A stretch of 7,698 bases of DNA from UBA1370 sp964515115 (lineage in GTDB: Bacteria > Patescibacteriota > Microgenomatia > UBA1400 > PJMF01), in assembly GCA_964515115.1 (NCBI GenBank), contig CAZESB010000025.1:1-7698 (forward strand), read 5' to 3'. The position numbers and the translations under genes were made by a program. Within the stretch, counting starts at the first letter, position 1. Each line of letters begins with the position of its first letter. The notes under the pieces were generated by a model. It had not been told where the DNA came from, did not search any database, and worked only from the letters and a program-made list of their open reading frames with translations. Positions 1 through 6,268 of this stretch are shown piece by piece.

Positions 1-1961
1 TCTCCCATCAGGGTGCTGAAAGTGGCATCGGCTTTGTCGGCATCTTCAATAGTAACCCGCTTGAGGATCCTCGAGTCCGGGTTCATGGTGGTTTCCCAGA
101 GCTGTTCCGGATTCATTTCACCCAAACCTTTGTAGCGTTGGAGACTGATGTTAGCGCCCGGGTTTTCCTGACGGATTTTTTCCACTGCCTGCAGGCGCTC
201 TTCTTCGCTGTAGGCGTAAATTTCCGTTTTGCCGTGGGTGATTTTGAAAAGCGGCGGCATGGCAATATATAGATAGCCCTGCTCTACTACTTCCGGGAGG
301 TGGCGGAAGAAAAAAGTCAACCCAAGGGTGGTGATGTGCTCGCCGTCCACATCGGCGTCATTCATCAGGATAATGCGGTGGTAGCGCAGTTTGTCCGGAT
401 CGAAAGTTTCGCCAATGCCGGAACCCAAGGCAATCACCAGGTTTTTCAGTTCTTCGAAGGCGACAATTTTGTCGAGTCGGGCGCGCTCAGTGTTGAGGAT
501 CTTACCGCGGAGGGGGAAAATAGCCTGGAATTTGCGGTCCCGACCTTGTTTTGCGCTTCCTCCCGCCGAATCTCCCTCCACAATATAAATCTCCGACTCG
601 GCTGGGTTGCGGCTCTGGCAATCAGCCAACTTGCCAGGCAAAGAACTGCCTTCAAAAACGCTTTTGCGGACCACCGCGTCCTTAGCAGCACGAGCGGCCA
701 TGCGAGCGCGGGCGGAAAGCATAATTTTATCAATGATGCTCTTGCTAGCCTTGGGATGTTCCTCAAGAAAAGTGGCCAAACCCTCTTTGAAAACTTGATA
801 AACAGCCGATTGGGCCTCAGAGTTGTTAAGCTTGGTTTTGGTTTGGGACTCGAACTGCAGATCGTTGGAAGGCATTTTCACAAAAACTACCGCCGCCAGG
901 CCTTCCCGCAAATCTTCGGAATTAAAACTTTCCTTATCCTTGAGCAACTCGTGCTTGTCGGCGTAATCCCGCAGAATCCGGCCCAGCGCCATACGAAAAC
1001 CATTAATATGAGTGCCGCCATCGGGCGTACTGATGACGTTAACGTAAGACTCCAGCCTTTCCTTGAAAGATTCGTTGTACTGCAGGGCTACCTCAACGGC
1101 AATTTGTTTGCCAGTATTCTCGTCGGTCCAGACGCCCTCGGTGTACATAACCGGATGGATAGGCTTGCGTGACATGTTGATGTGCTCAACCAACGACCTA
1201 ATACCGCTCTCAAAGTAAAAGTGCTGATAAGTATTTTCTATTGAATCTCGAAATTCGAAATAAATCCCAGCCATCAGGTAGGCGCGGTCCTTCATCACAT
1301 TGACCAACGTTTTATGCACAAAAGCAGTGGTGGAAAAAATGACCGGATCAGGAATGAAGCTCAAGAGCGTGCCAGATCCTTGGTGAATAAAATTTTCCGC
1401 TGCCACCGGAAACATTGCCGAGACTTGTTTTTCCGGAATAATTTCCACTGGTTTTTGCGGCACGCCGCGCGAATGCCATTGATAGTAGTACTTGTTGTCG
1501 CGTTTGACCACCACTTGCAGCAGTGAGGACAGAGCATTGACTGCCGAAGAACCCACACCATGCAAGCCGCCACTGGCTTGATAGGCGGTTTCTTCAAACT
1601 TACCGCCAGCATGAAGCTTGGTCATGACCACTTCCAGCGCCGAAACGCCACTGGCGTGTTGATCTACCGGGATGCCGCGGCCGCCGTCGACCACAGTAAT
1701 GGCTTCTTCACCGGCTTCAAGGCCGAGTTGCTCAATGAGTTCTTGTTGGGTGTCAGTGCGGCCGCTACGGAAAAGCATAATCTTTTTCCCAAAACCAGCG
1801 ATGGCCTCATCGACCGCGTTATCCAAAATTTCTTTAGCCAGATGATGCAAGCCCCGAGCGTCGGTAGACCCAATATACATACCCGGCCTTTTACGCACCG
1901 GTTCCAGTCCTTCCAGGACCTTAATTTCTGTGGCTTGATATTGATTATTTTGCTTGGCCAT
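1..1961 (-). CDS. gyrB: DNA gyrase subunit B (type IIA topoisomerase ATPase subunit), C-terminus cut by window edge
   Basis: GyrB hydrolyses ATP and, with GyrA, introduces negative supercoils into DNA in the cytoplasm. The minus-strand frame is open from ATG 1961 to the window edge: 653 codons with no stop, probably about 20 short of the end. Seen in order: RKRPGMYIGS (residues 24-33); the GHKL ATP site with E44, N48 in ILDNAVDEA, D92 in VVDGGRGIPVD, LHAGGKF (116-122) and GGLHGVG (131-137); the transducer-domain QTKTKL (373-378); and the TOPRIM domain with EGDSAGGSAKQGRDR (462-476, catalytic Glu462), PLRGKILN (483-490) and the metal-binding DADVDG (535-540). RYKGLGEMNP (609-618) is also typical. 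Total length fits the short GyrB form without the large E. coli insertion. The ATPase domain does carry an extra segment of about 17 residues between N48 and D92. The start was chosen by N-terminal alignment; no clear Shine-Dalgarno precedes it. Some ParE proteins share these motifs, so topoisomerase IV subunit B is the alternative. The family call is near certain; gyrase over topo IV is likely. Confidence 0.95.
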   Translation of the reverse strand, partial: MAKQNNQYQATEIKVLEGLEPVRKRPGMYIGSTDARGLHHLAKEILDNAVDEAIAGFGKKIMLFRSGRTDTQQELIEQLGLEAGEEAITVVDGGRGIPVDQHASGVSALEVVMTKLHAGGKFEETAYQASGGLHGVGSSAVNALSSLLQVVVKRDNKYYYQWHSRGVPQKPVEIIPEKQVSAMFPVAAENFIHQGSGTLLSFIPDPVIFSTTAFVHKTLVNVMKDRAYLMAGIYFEFRDSIENTYQHFYFESGIRSLVEHINMSRKPIHPVMYTEGVWTDENTGKQIAVEVALQYNESFKERLESYVNVISTPDGGTHINGFRMALGRILRDYADKHELLKDKESFNSEDLREGLAAVVFVKMPSNDLQFESQTKTKLNNSEAQSAVYQVFKEGLATFLEEHPKASKSIIDKIMLSARARMAARAAKDAVVRKSVFEGSSLPGKLADCQSRNPAESEIYIVEGDSAGGSAKQGRDRKFQAIFPLRGKILNTERARLDKIVAFEELKNLVIALGSGIGETFDPDKLRYHRIILMNDADVDGEHITTLGLTFFFRHLPEVVEQGYLYIAMPPLFKITHGKTEIYAYSEEERLQAVEKIRQENPGANISLQRYKGLGEMNPEQLWETTMNPDSRILKRVTIEDADKADATFSTLMG

Positions 1962-1998
1962 ACTCGATTTCTAAGCTGGGTTGCCAGCCGAAAGCTTT

Positions 1999-2025
1999 CT
2001 TATACTACTATACTTTTCCATTCAA
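1999..2025 (-). promoter_or_regulatory. Possible gyrB-proximal promoter
   Basis: Read on the minus strand, TTGAAT (2020-2025) and TATAAG (1999-2004) are separated by 15 bp. This would place the transcript start about 30 nt before the gyrB ATG. The spacing is shorter than the usual 17 bp, and an overlapping TATAGT lies a few bases upstream, so the exact -10 is uncertain. This is sequence similarity only. Confidence 0.35.
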
Positions 2026-2115
2026 TTCCACGCACACTTTGCCCTACTCTGTTGTATATTGTTACCATTTTTTAGTCAATGGTGCCCTAAAACTGAGCTG
2101 AAGCAATGAACCTAT

Positions 2116-2145
2116 ATTTTAGCAGAAAATTAGTGATATTGCTAA
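2116..2145 (-). promoter_or_regulatory. Possible distal gyrB promoter with extended -10
   Basis: On the minus strand, TTAGCA (2140-2145) and TAAAAT (2116-2121) are 18 bp apart, and the -10 is preceded by TGC, giving an extended -10 element. Both hexamers overlap the two arms of an inverted repeat (2118-2124 and 2140-2146), so a regulator bound there could block the promoter. AT-rich DNA produces such matches easily, so this is a weak call. Confidence 0.3.
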
Positions 2146-2146
2146 A
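2118..2146. repeat. Perfect 7-bp inverted repeat in the gyrB upstream region
   Basis: TTTAGCA at 2118-2124 is mirrored by TGCTAAA at 2140-2146, with 15 bp between. The arm centres are 22 bp apart, about two helical turns, which would suit a dimeric DNA-binding protein. It is not followed by a T-run on either strand, so it does not look like a terminator. An operator role is inferred from position only. Confidence 0.4.
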
Positions 2147-2174
2147 GTTGATTTTTCTAAATTTTTAGTGATAT
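2130..2174. repeat. Direct repeat of the 10-mer TTAGTGATAT, 35 bp apart
   Basis: Copies lie at 2130-2139 and 2165-2174. The first copy lies mostly inside the spacer of the 7-bp inverted repeat. The local sequence is AT-rich, so chance cannot be excluded. No known motif is recognised. Confidence 0.35.
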
Positions 2175-2243
2175 ATCGGGCAAAAAAGCTAGTATTTGTT
2201 ATAAAAATATCTATTTCTTAACCTTTTGATCTGTATTGATATT

Positions 2244-2271
2244 AAAAAACCACTACAGCAATATTACTGTA
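2244..2271 (-). terminator. Weak terminator-like hairpin at the end of the delta' gene
   Basis: On the minus strand, TACAG (2267-2271) and CTGTA (2254-2258) can pair over an 8-nt AT-rich loop that includes the gene's TAA stop. A run of six T (2244-2249) follows four bases after the stem. The stem is only 5 bp and poor in GC, so termination would be weak if it occurs. Confidence 0.3.
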
Positions 2272-2965
2272 TCTTTTGATTATTTTTGATCGTACTAAAA
2301 AAGAAATGTTCTAAAGCTAATTGAGGGTTAAGATTTTGTTGCAAAACTCGCTTAGTGGTAATGATTTTTGTTCCTAGCTGGATGATTTCCGGACTGCTCT
2401 CAGGAGCTATTTCCAGTTGGTCCACTAGCGCTCGGGCAAGACCATGAGTGAGTTCAAGCGCCCGCTCTCTATCTTTGTACTGCTGCGCCAGTTCAATGGC
2501 TCGACTGTAGCTGAATTGAGGAGAAATAATTTCCGCCAGAATTGCCGTCGCCGTCACGTTTTCTGTCGGTTCGACTTTCATAATGGCGGTCTGATGAATA
2601 ATTCGACAGCGGGAAGTGATGGTAGGCAGCAGCGCGGCCGGCTCATTGACTGTTAAAACAATTTGCGTGTTAGCGGGTGGTTCTTCCAGCAGTTTGAGCA
2701 TGGCATTTTGGGCCGGAATAGTGGCTTTATCGGCGTGAAGCAAAATGTGCCAGCTTTTTTTGCCCTGATAGGAAGCGTACGCAAGCTTTTCCAGCAAATT
2801 TCTGATGGTGGCGATTTTGAGTGACTCCGCTTCTTGGTTGTAAAGCATGGTGGTGGGTGAGCTGATGAGACTGGTGGCTTCTTTAGATAGGAGCCGCGCC
2901 GCTGCCTCAACGTGATCAGACCCGTCGCCACAAACCAGTAGTTGGGTGATAAAGTACTTTTTCAT
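2264..2965 (-). CDS. holB: DNA polymerase III delta'-like clamp-loader subunit (compact, degenerate P-loop)
   Basis: Delta' is a AAA+ ATPase-like subunit that, with delta and DnaX, loads the sliding clamp onto primed DNA. The 233-aa product has the hallmark block QNAMLKLLEEPP (86-97), then TQIVLTVNEP and the TITSRC motif (115-120), whose Ser-Arg-Cys matches the arginine-finger motif of this family. The N-terminus LLVCGDGSDHVEAAARLL (9-26) occupies the P-loop position but lacks the Gly-Lys-Thr/Ser, as expected for a subunit that does not bind ATP. Bacterial delta' is commonly over 300 residues; here the cysteine zinc module is absent and the C-terminal helical domain is short. The start is ATG 2965, with no Shine-Dalgarno and a TATAAT only 11 nt upstream. 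It stands head-to-head with pilB. The clamp-loader family is well supported; choosing delta' over a shortened DnaX rests on the missing P-loop lysine. Confidence 0.8.
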   Translation of the reverse strand: MKKYFITQLLVCGDGSDHVEAAARLLSKEATSLISSPTTMLYNQEAESLKIATIRNLLEKLAYASYQGKKSWHILLHADKATIPAQNAMLKLLEEPPANTQIVLTVNEPAALLPTITSRCRIIHQTAIMKVEPTENVTATAILAEIISPQFSYSRAIELAQQYKDRERALELTHGLARALVDQLEIAPESSPEIIQLGTKIITTKRVLQQNLNPQLALEHFFFSTIKNNQKIQ

Positions 2966-2986
2966 CTAGAGAATCTATTATATAGT
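2959..2986 (+). promoter_or_regulatory. Possible promoter of the pilBTC cluster, nearly leaderless
   Basis: TTTTCA (2959-2964, 4 of 6 consensus matches) and TATAGT (2981-2986) are 16 bp apart. The predicted transcript start, near 2993, would be about 3 nt before ATG 2996. The -10 overlaps the -10 of the divergent gene, so the two promoters should compete for polymerase. The real promoter could instead lie farther back within the delta' coding region. Confidence 0.35.
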
Positions 2987-3006
2987 ATTGATATCATGTC
3001 TGCCCA
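2977..3006 (-). promoter_or_regulatory. Probable promoter of the delta' gene, nearly leaderless
   Basis: On the minus strand, TGGGCA (3001-3006, 4 of 6 matches to the -35 consensus) is followed after 18 bp by a consensus TATAAT (2977-2982). A start about seven bases downstream would leave a leader of only about 5 nt before ATG 2965. The -35 lies inside the first codons of pilB. The -10 is strong and the -35 moderate. Confidence 0.45.
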
Positions 3007-5194
3007 AGATTCATCAGCTCAGCCTTTGTCGATTCCGGCTAATGAACCAGTAGCAGTGACGCCCAAAGCGCCGGTAGCAGACCCCGCTCTCGCTACTGCT
3101 GATCCGACGGCGGCCTCAGATCCTGCGCCGAATAATAGTCTGCATAATAATTTGGTGGCTTCTCAGCCTGATGAAATTGATCCGGTGACAGCTCAATCAG
3201 TGGTTGATTCGCTGGATCAGCAAATTCAATCGCAAAATTTAAGTACGGAGCCTCAAACCGCCGCCACTCCTGAAACTCCTGCCGCCGCCTTGCCACCCGA
3301 GGCGCCTGAACTACCCGAATCACCCGAGGCCGACGCAGTAGTAGCGGCTATGCCTCAACCCCCTACTCAGCTCGCTCCCGATCCTGCCCCTGATCCTGCC
3401 CCACCCTCCTCCTCCGAGTCCTCCCCCTCCGACTCAGAAGCAAACTCAGGTTTTGGCAGCAACGTCCAAGGCACTTTGGCCGACACGCTGCTACAAATGG
3501 GCGCCATCACTGAAGATCAAAAAAACGAGCTGGAAATTGAGAGAATCAGCACGGGCAAGCCCATAGACGTGCTGATTGAAGAAAGACAGCTAGTTAGTGA
3601 AGAACAACTGACCAAAGCCAAAGCCGAACTTCATCACATTCCTTTTATCAAGATTGCCGAAGCTGGCTCTGATCCTCAAGCACTCAACCAACTGCCTGAA
3701 GTGGTAGCCAACAACTACGGCATTTTACCGATTTCATACGACAAGCAGGAAAACACGCTCACAGTGGCCATGAAGGACCCGCTCAACCTTTCTGCCATTG
3801 ATTTTGCCGAGAGAAAAAGCGGTCTCAAACTTATCACCAAGTACGCCATGCCTTCCGAGCTGGATCGTGCCATTGCTGAACACTACTCGCAAAGTCTCTC
3901 CAGTGAAGTGACCGAGGCTTTGGCCCAAACTACTCAAGTGGCGCAAGCTGAGGCTCAAAAGCAGGATTATTCCGATCTTTCCCAGGAAACCATTCGCCAG
4001 GCTCCCATCACCAAAATTGTGCAAACTTTAGTCTCGTTTGCCATGAAAGCCCGAGCTTCAGATATTCACATTGAACCTCAAGAAGCTAGAACCAGAGTGC
4101 GCTACCGGATTGACGGTATTTTGCAGGAGAAACTGATTCTCCCCTCCTCAGTTCATGAAGCGGTGGTCTCCAGGATTAAAATTCTTTCCGGGCTGAAAAT
4201 TGACGAAAAACGTCTGCCCCAAGATGGCCGCTTCAACTTTGTCAGTGAAGATGAAGAGGTTGATTTGCGTATTTCTACCCTGCCCACTATTCACGGTGAA
4301 AAGATTGTCATGCGTTTGCTCAAGAAAAACAGCTCCGTGCCGACCCTGCCGGACTTGGGTTTGCGTGGCATGGCCTTGAGAGTAGTTGATGACTCCATTA
4401 AAGTGCCTCACGGGATTATTCTGGTGACTGGTCCGACTGGCTCAGGTAAAACCACCACCCTCTACTCGATTCTCGACAAGATCAACACTCCCAAAGTCAA
4501 TATTATGACGTTGGAAGATCCGGTCGAGTACCAAATGAAAGGGGTCAACCAGGTGCAGATCAACCCTCAGGCGGGCCTCACTTTTGCCTCCGGTTTGCGG
4601 TCTTTTCTCCGTCAGGACCCAAACATTATCATGGTTGGTGAAATTCGGGACAGCGAAACTTCAGATCTGGCCATTCAGGCTTCGCTCACTGGTCACTTGG
4701 TGTTCTCTACTCTGCATACTTCTTCGGCTGCCGGCGCGTTGCCGCGTTTGCTTGATATGGGCGCGGAACCTTTCTTACTGGCCTCTTCCATGACTTGTGT
4801 GATGGCACAGCGGGTGGTAAGGCGGATTAATGCCGATTATCTTGAAGAATACAAGCCTGATCAGGCAGTGATAGACGATATCGCCCAGGTGTTAGGGCCG
4901 CATTTTGATGCTTGGCTGAAGCAAAACAACAAAACTCGGGAAAACCTGGTGCTTTACAAGGCCAAAGACGAGCGGCCACCCACCGAGCCGGAATACAAAG
5001 GCAGAATTGGTATTTTTGAAGTAATGCAAATCACTGAGGAAATTGGTAAACTGATTCTAGAACGTGAGCCTGCCAGCAAAATTGAAGAATTATCTCTCAA
5101 AGATGGTATGCTCCTAATGAAGCAAGACGGCTATATCAAGGCTCTTGAAGGTATTACTACGATTGAAGAAGTGCTGAGAGTAGCAGAAATTTAG
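2996..5194 (+). CDS. pilB: Type IV pilus assembly (extension) ATPase PilB
   Basis: PilB is the cytoplasmic hexameric ATPase that drives pilin polymerisation through PilC. The 732-aa product has a long low-complexity N-terminus rich in Pro, Ala, Asp/Glu and Ser (about 1-155), an MshEN/GspE N-terminal domain (about 157-300), a linker, and the secretion-ATPase core. Core motifs: SDIHIEP (355-361) and the Asp box RVRYRIDG (367-374), Walker A GPTGSGKTTT (479-488, Lys485), TLEDPVEY (505-512), Walker B IIMVGEIRD (544-552, Glu549), His box GHLVFSTLHT (566-575). The four-cysteine zinc site normally just before the YKGRIGIFEV block (667-676) is missing. The protein has one cysteine (601). I start at ATG 2996; an in-frame TTG at 2942 would add 18 residues and overlap the delta' gene. 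Neither start has a Shine-Dalgarno. pilT follows after 6 bp, so the genes are surely co-transcribed. GspE of type II secretion is the alternative, but adjacent pilT argues for a pilus. Confidence 0.94.
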   Translation: MSAQDSSAQPLSIPANEPVAVTPKAPVADPALATADPTAASDPAPNNSLHNNLVASQPDEIDPVTAQSVVDSLDQQIQSQNLSTEPQTAATPETPAAALPPEAPELPESPEADAVVAAMPQPPTQLAPDPAPDPAPPSSSESSPSDSEANSGFGSNVQGTLADTLLQMGAITEDQKNELEIERISTGKPIDVLIEERQLVSEEQLTKAKAELHHIPFIKIAEAGSDPQALNQLPEVVANNYGILPISYDKQENTLTVAMKDPLNLSAIDFAERKSGLKLITKYAMPSELDRAIAEHYSQSLSSEVTEALAQTTQVAQAEAQKQDYSDLSQETIRQAPITKIVQTLVSFAMKARASDIHIEPQEARTRVRYRIDGILQEKLILPSSVHEAVVSRIKILSGLKIDEKRLPQDGRFNFVSEDEEVDLRISTLPTIHGEKIVMRLLKKNSSVPTLPDLGLRGMALRVVDDSIKVPHGIILVTGPTGSGKTTTLYSILDKINTPKVNIMTLEDPVEYQMKGVNQVQINPQAGLTFASGLRSFLRQDPNIIMVGEIRDSETSDLAIQASLTGHLVFSTLHTSSAAGALPRLLDMGAEPFLLASSMTCVMAQRVVRRINADYLEEYKPDQAVIDDIAQVLGPHFDAWLKQNNKTRENLVLYKAKDERPPTEPEYKGRIGIFEVMQITEEIGKLILEREPASKIEELSLKDGMLLMKQDGYIKALEGITTIEEVLRVAEI
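3380..3403 (+). repeat. 12-bp tandem repeat within the PilB linker
   Basis: GATCCTGCCCCT (3380-3391) is followed directly by GATCCTGCCCCA (3392-3403), differing at one base. It encodes Asp-Pro-Ala-Pro twice. It runs into a pyrimidine-rich stretch (about 3399-3432) encoding Pro and Ser. Slippage at this site would change the length of the disordered linker in steps of four residues without a frameshift. Confidence 0.7.
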
Positions 5195-5200
5195 GGAAGT

Positions 5201-6259
5201 ATGAATATTTTTGATGTTCTTGAACAATTAGCTCAACATAATGGTTCCGATATTCACATTTTGGCGGGTAGCCAGATTATGCTGAGAGTCAATGGTGTGC
5301 TGCGGCCGGCGGAAGGTTCACCGGTTTTGGAGCCAGCTGATGCCGAGGCTTTAATTTACCCCCTGCTCACCCAAGAACAAAAAGATTATGTCCGAGTCAA
5401 TAAAGAACTTGATTTGGGTTATCAATTTAAGGACGTGGGCCGTTTCAGAACCAATGTTTATCATTCCCGAGGTTCTCTGGCGGCGGCGCTGCGCTTGATT
5501 CCTAGCAAAATCAGAAGCATCGAAGATTTGCTGCTGCCGGATACCTTTCATACTTTTACGAACTATCGCCAAGGTTTAATTTTGCTCACCGGCCCAACTG
5601 GGGAGGGAAAATCTACTACTTTGGCGGCGATGATTGAGGAGATCAACCAAAACCGCTCTGAGCATATTGTTACCATTGAAGATCCGATTGAGTTTGTTTA
5701 CGAACCTAAGAAAAGCATTATTTCTCAGCGCGAGGTCAATCATGATACTCACGGCTGGGATATTGCTCTGAAATCGGTGTTGCGCGAGGATCCGGATGTG
5801 GTTTTGATTGGTGAGATGCGCGATTACGAAACAATTGCCTCGGCCATCACTATCGCTGAAACCGGCCACTTGGTTTTTGCTACCCTGCATACCGCCACCG
5901 CTGCCCAGACGATAGACAGAATTGTGGATGTTTTCCCGGCCCACCAGCAAGGCCAGATTCGCCAGCAACTGGCGGCCACGATTAAGGCCATTGCTTCGCA
6001 AAGACTGCTGCCCACTAAAGATGGTGGCAGAAGAGCGGTGGTGGAACTGATGATTGCCAATCCGGCCATCCGCAATCTGATTCGCGAAACCAAAACCTAT
6101 CAAATTGACAACGTTATCCAGACTGCCAGTGATCAGGGTATGGTTCTTTTTGAGTCTCACCTCTTAAAGTTGGTTCAACAAGGCGTTATAGATCAAGAAA
6201 CCGCTGTTGATCATGCTTTCCGCAGGGATGAGATGAGCCGTTTACTTGGTCAGGAATAA
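5201..6259 (+). CDS. pilT: Type IV pilus retraction ATPase PilT
   Basis: PilT powers pilus disassembly and retraction, the step that gives twitching force and DNA pull-in. At 352 aa the product has the usual PilT length, with no MshEN domain and no zinc insert. Motifs: GSDIHI (15-20), Asp-box region GRFRTNVYHSRG (80-91), Walker A GPTGEGKSTT (131-140, Lys137), TIEDPIEF (158-165), Walker B VLIGEMRD (201-208, Glu205), His box GHLVFATLHT (222-231). The C-terminal AIRNLIRE (289-296) is conserved in PilT and known to be needed for retraction; it is intact and separates this protein from PilB/GspE. An unusual Glu135 replaces the common Ser in Walker A but leaves GxxxxGKS intact. The ATG lies 6 bp after the pilB stop, with an AGGGAAG sequence overlapping that stop as a close-spaced ribosome site. 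Translational coupling to pilB is likely. Confidence 0.95.
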   Translation: MNIFDVLEQLAQHNGSDIHILAGSQIMLRVNGVLRPAEGSPVLEPADAEALIYPLLTQEQKDYVRVNKELDLGYQFKDVGRFRTNVYHSRGSLAAALRLIPSKIRSIEDLLLPDTFHTFTNYRQGLILLTGPTGEGKSTTLAAMIEEINQNRSEHIVTIEDPIEFVYEPKKSIISQREVNHDTHGWDIALKSVLREDPDVVLIGEMRDYETIASAITIAETGHLVFATLHTATAAQTIDRIVDVFPAHQQGQIRQQLAATIKAIASQRLLPTKDGGRRAVVELMIANPAIRNLIRETKTYQIDNVIQTASDQGMVLFESHLLKLVQQGVIDQETAVDHAFRRDEMSRLLGQE

Positions 6260-6268
6260 AGAAAACCT

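Larger units (their letters stand above)
1962..2263. other. AT-rich intergenic region between the delta' gene and gyrB
   Basis: This 302-bp gap separates two genes transcribed in the same (minus) direction and is much more AT-rich than the flanking genes. It holds two candidate gyrB promoters, one inverted repeat, one repeated 10-mer and a terminator-like hairpin near 2250. I see no convincing coding sequence, tRNA-like cloverleaf or DnaA boxes. Its length suggests gyrB is transcribed on its own, not as part of an operon with the delta' gene. Confidence 0.6.

Noticed and set aside
300..1172. Long open frame of 290 codons on the plus strand
   Set aside because: It runs antisense through the conserved TOPRIM and transducer region of gyrB, has no recognisable domain or ribosome site, and is explained by codon bias of the true gene.
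1560..2075. Open frame of 171 codons on the plus strand
   Set aside because: Most of it is antisense to the GyrB ATPase domain and the end runs into AT-rich intergenic DNA; no domain or ribosome site seen.
1962..2263. Replication origin next to gyrB
   Set aside because: The region is AT-rich, but I find no DnaA box clusters and neither dnaA nor dnaN is adjacent.
2942..2995. TTG start giving an 18-residue longer PilB
   Set aside because: It overlaps the divergent delta' gene, lacks a ribosome site, and the ATG at 2996 is better placed relative to the candidate promoter. Not fully excluded.
5576..6160. Open frame of 194 codons on the minus strand
   Set aside because: Fully antisense to the conserved pilT core; composition looks like a reverse reading of PilT motifs.
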